NCBI GenBank assembly: GCA_027574665.1
Contig: CM050648.1
Location: 40,704,700 to 40,768,699, forward strand
Reading direction: 5' to 3'
DNA from: Rhynochetos jubatus
Lineage: Eukaryota > Chordata > Aves > Eurypygiformes > Rhynochetidae
Length of the DNA stretch: 64,000 nt
Shown here piece after piece: positions 61,441 to 64,000 of the stretch. The first letter of the stretch is position 1; every line of letters starts with the position of its first letter. A program made the position numbers and the translations under genes. The notes below the pieces were generated by a model, which was given only the letters and a program-made list of their open reading frames with translations, was not told where the DNA came from and did no database searches.

Positions 61441-63006
61441 CATTTCAGAATATCCTCTTGGCAGTTTTAGGAATCTTATGTATCACTGGGTAAGAATTCC
61501 TGAGCTGTTTTACTTCAAATAAGAGAAAGAGGATTTGGACAATTCAATCTGTTGACTTAGGACGATTTCAACTATGCAATCTAAAATAGGATAAGAAAGT
61601 GTTATGTTGAATACATTGACACAGAATTACATGCTTATTCTGCAAAATATCCTGCATATACGTTATTACAATATTAAATTTCACAAATCAAACAGGTAAA
61701 TCAGAAAATGAAATTACAACCTGAGCTTTAAAGAGAACAAAATACACAGTGTAATAAAGGACGAGACAAAGTTGACTGCACAAGTTAACAGGTAACCAGT
61801 AAATGCTAGCTGTTCTGTATTATCTAATTCCATGATGAGTCTTCAGACAACAAAATAGGTCCAAACAGACTAAATTCAGAATAATTTTTATATAGAGTGT
61901 TCCAGAATGAGTGAAGAAGGCATTCTGTTGTATTCTCATCAGACATAGTTTTTTTGTGAGCTGTTGGAAACAAATGGTTATCAGGGAAGTACAGTAGCTT
62001 GAAGTGGTTTAGCAACCTCCAAGACTGATGCTTGATTAACAAAAGCATTGTCCTCACTTGCTGATGGCTACTGTACTTCCTTACTGAGTCTCACAAAAGT
62101 CAGCCAGTGAAAAAGAGGCCTCTGAAGGCAAAACAATGCAGCTGCAAAGTAGTGAAGCTCAAGAAAACTCTCTCTTGTTTTCTCTGTAGTATTTTTTTTT
62201 TGTTTCCTCTTCATTAATGATAGAGATTGGAAATTTTGCCTTCAATCATGGAAAGGCCAGACTAAAGTGTCTCACTGCCTATTCAGCTAAAAGAACACTA
62301 AACTAAAAAGGTTTCACTGATGATGTAATTCTGACTCAAGAAGAATCACAATGGATCAAGAAAGATTTTATTCTTAAAAGCAGGAGGAGGAGTGCAAATA
62401 AACTTGTGAATCTTCTAAATAATGTAGTACTGGCTTTACACCCTCAAATTCATTATAGACATGTAAGAGTTTTGAATAAGGGAAATTTCCAAAAAGGAGG
62501 GGGAAAATTACAAATTAATTGTCCACCATCCACTCACTAGAAGAAAATTGTTTCAATTCACAAATGCAAGACACATCCTTCAGTGGTTAATCTAGATTTT
62601 TGCTTTTTTTTTTTTTTGCTCCTATTTTCTCTCACAGGACTGCTAAACCATAAGCTATTCTTGATACTGAGTCTGTAACAGTCTAAGAATGAGATAATTT
62701 TTTCAGTGTGTAGGAACATGGGACTGGGATGGAGAAAGATGAGGACCATGCAGTCATATTCCCAGTAATTATATCCAGCCATATAATTTTGTATGAAAAT
62801 GTAGTTGCTTGCCCCCAAAATGGTTTTGTTGAATGATCTTTCAATTGATTTTGAACCTATATTCATTCATGGATAGTTTTGTGTGTTTATTCTTATGCCT
62901 GAACTATCCTTTACTTAAAATACCTCTTCCCATATTGAGAAAAACTAACCTTTCTGTAGGGTATCATAAAGTTAAAATTATTGTGTACCTTTGTGCATCT
63001 CTGAGC
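61441..63006. other. Unique AT-rich noncoding sequence
   Basis: No gene or mobile element is recognised. A T14 run sits at 62604-62617. Confidence 0.55.
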
Positions 63007-63742
63007 AATCATTAAATCCTGGAATCTTACAGGTTGGAAAACACCTTTAAGATCATCAAGTCCATTAACCTAACACTGCTAATACCACCACTAAACCATG
63101 TCCCTAAGCACCTCATCTACATGTCACCTCCAGGAATGGTGACTCAACCACTTCCCTGGGCAGCCTGTTCCAATGCTTGCCAACCCTTTCAGTGAAGAAA
63201 TTTTTTCCTAATATCCAATCTAAACTGCCCCTGGTGCAACATGAGGCTGTTTCCTCTTGTTGTATTGCTTTTTACTTGGGAGAAGAGACCAACTCCCTCC
63301 TTTCAGGTAGCTGTAGAGAGCAATAAGGTCTCCCCTCAGCCTCCTCTTCTCCAGGCTGAACACCCCCAGTTCCCTCAGCTGCTCCTCACAGGACTTGTGC
63401 TCCAGACCCTTCCCCAGCTCCGTTGCCCTTCTCTGGACACGCTCCAGCCCCTCAGTGTCTTTCTGGTAGTGAGGGGCCCAAAACTGAACACAAGATTCGA
63501 GGTGCGGCCTCACCAGTGCCCAGTACAGGGGGACAATCCCTGCCCTGGTCCTGCTGGCCACACTGTTCCTGATGCAGGCCAGGATGCCACTGGCCTTCTT
63601 GGCCACCTGGGCACACTGCTGGCTCATGTTCAGCTGGCTGTTGATCAACACCCCCAGGTCCTTTTCCACCGGGCAGCTTTCCAGCCACTTGTCCCCAAGC
63701 CTGTAGCGCTGCATGGGGTTGTTGTGGCCCAAGTGCAGGATT
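63007..63742 (-). mobile_element. CR1 LINE of a different subfamily, minus orientation
   Basis: The plus strand begins with a worn tail (AATCATTAAATCCTGGAATC), then GGTTGGAAAACACCTTTAAG, ATCATCAAGTCCATTAACC and ACTAAACCATGTCCCTAAGC. This is a CR1 3' UTR type not shared with the CATGGGCAGGG copies elsewhere in the window. It then continues back through ORF2 to GGCCCAAGTGCAGGA at 63742, where it is truncated. Confidence 0.95.
63220..63732 (-). pseudogene. CR1 ORF2 remnant with 170 open codons
   Basis: The frame from 63732 to 63220 reads through without a stop: [80 protein letters not shown]. It then leaves the CR1 consensus after YLKGG, probably through a frameshift, before its stop. The reverse-transcriptase catalytic region is missing because of 5' truncation, so the open frame is a remnant and not a gene. 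Confidence 0.9.
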
Positions 63743-64000
63743 TCTCTTCTGGACTGTTTTAAAAGGAATTTGTTAATAAGATATTGTAATTTTAACTTCT
63801 AAAACAGCCCATAGAGTATTCAGAATATCACCATTCTAACTTATCAGTAATCACAGCTTTTATTAAAATGTTTTAACCATTACTTCAGTTATTTTACAAA
63901 TACCATGTTAAAGTTGATCCAATTGTAGCAGGGTTAGAGATCCCTAGTTTCTACAATATATATTTTCTAGGAACTGTTTCATGCTATATGTTATTTTTCT
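63743..64000. other. Unique AT-rich sequence to window end
   Basis: Nothing recognised. Confidence 0.55.

Noticed and set aside
63241..63762. 173-codon plus-strand frame
   Set aside because: It is antisense to the CR1 ORF2 remnant at 63220-63732 and has no independent support.
1..64000. tRNA, rRNA, CRISPR array, operon, or viral genome
   Set aside because: No cloverleaf with A/B boxes, no ribosomal blocks, no regularly spaced direct repeats, no dense coding and no internal retroviral genes were seen.

Overview
This window looks like a gene-poor stretch of a bird nuclear genome, either intergenic or inside very large introns. The main evidence is seven readable copies or fragments of the avian CR1 LINE, several ending in the diagnostic 3' terminus: a GGTTGGAA-type block, then degenerate ATTCTATG octamers. 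Two much older CR1-class relics and one truncated fragment of an avian endogenous-retrovirus LTR family support this. The mix of CR1 types and the LTR motif fit a neoavian bird best, but the species cannot be read from the sequence. The background is visibly AT-rich, with no CpG island, no rRNA or tRNA, no CRISPR array and no prokaryotic operon structure.

Layout: 1-6.4 kb is mostly unique sequence, with a cluster of exon-like segments on the minus strand (2.9-4.25 kb) that includes a possible last exon with stop and poly(A) signal. 6.4-13.6 kb is unique sequence framed by two CR1 3' fragments. 13.6-21.4 kb is unique, with a perfect 16-bp inverted repeat at 16.9 kb and a minus-strand stretch of unexplained open frames (16.1-18.5 kb). 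21.4-22.7 kb holds the LTR fragment and an ancient CR1. 22.7-38.6 kb is repeat-poor, with a TCTA microsatellite and a GC-richer patch near 36 kb. 38.6-40.3 kb has a tiny reversed CR1 tail, a short open frame with one hydrophobic segment, and the largest CR1 (about 1 kb, carrying the reverse-transcriptase FADD motif). 40.3-58.4 kb is unique, with one internally deleted CR1 (49.2 kb), a signal-peptide-like exon (47.2 kb), a compound microsatellite (54.5 kb) and two adjacent exon-like segments (58 kb). 58.4-63.7 kb holds three minus-strand CR1-class copies of clearly different age.

The only protein-coding sequence recognised with confidence is dead CR1 open reading frame 2 (ORF2) sequence. All host exon proposals rest on splice-site-like borders plus an open frame. 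None could be assigned to a known gene, and in AT-rich DNA such patterns arise by chance, so their confidence is low. No previously undescribed system was found. The most interesting observations are structural: a perfect hairpin inside one CR1 that looks like a template-switch mutation, an isolated perfect 16-bp inverted repeat, and the possible small host gene at 2.9-4.25 kb.
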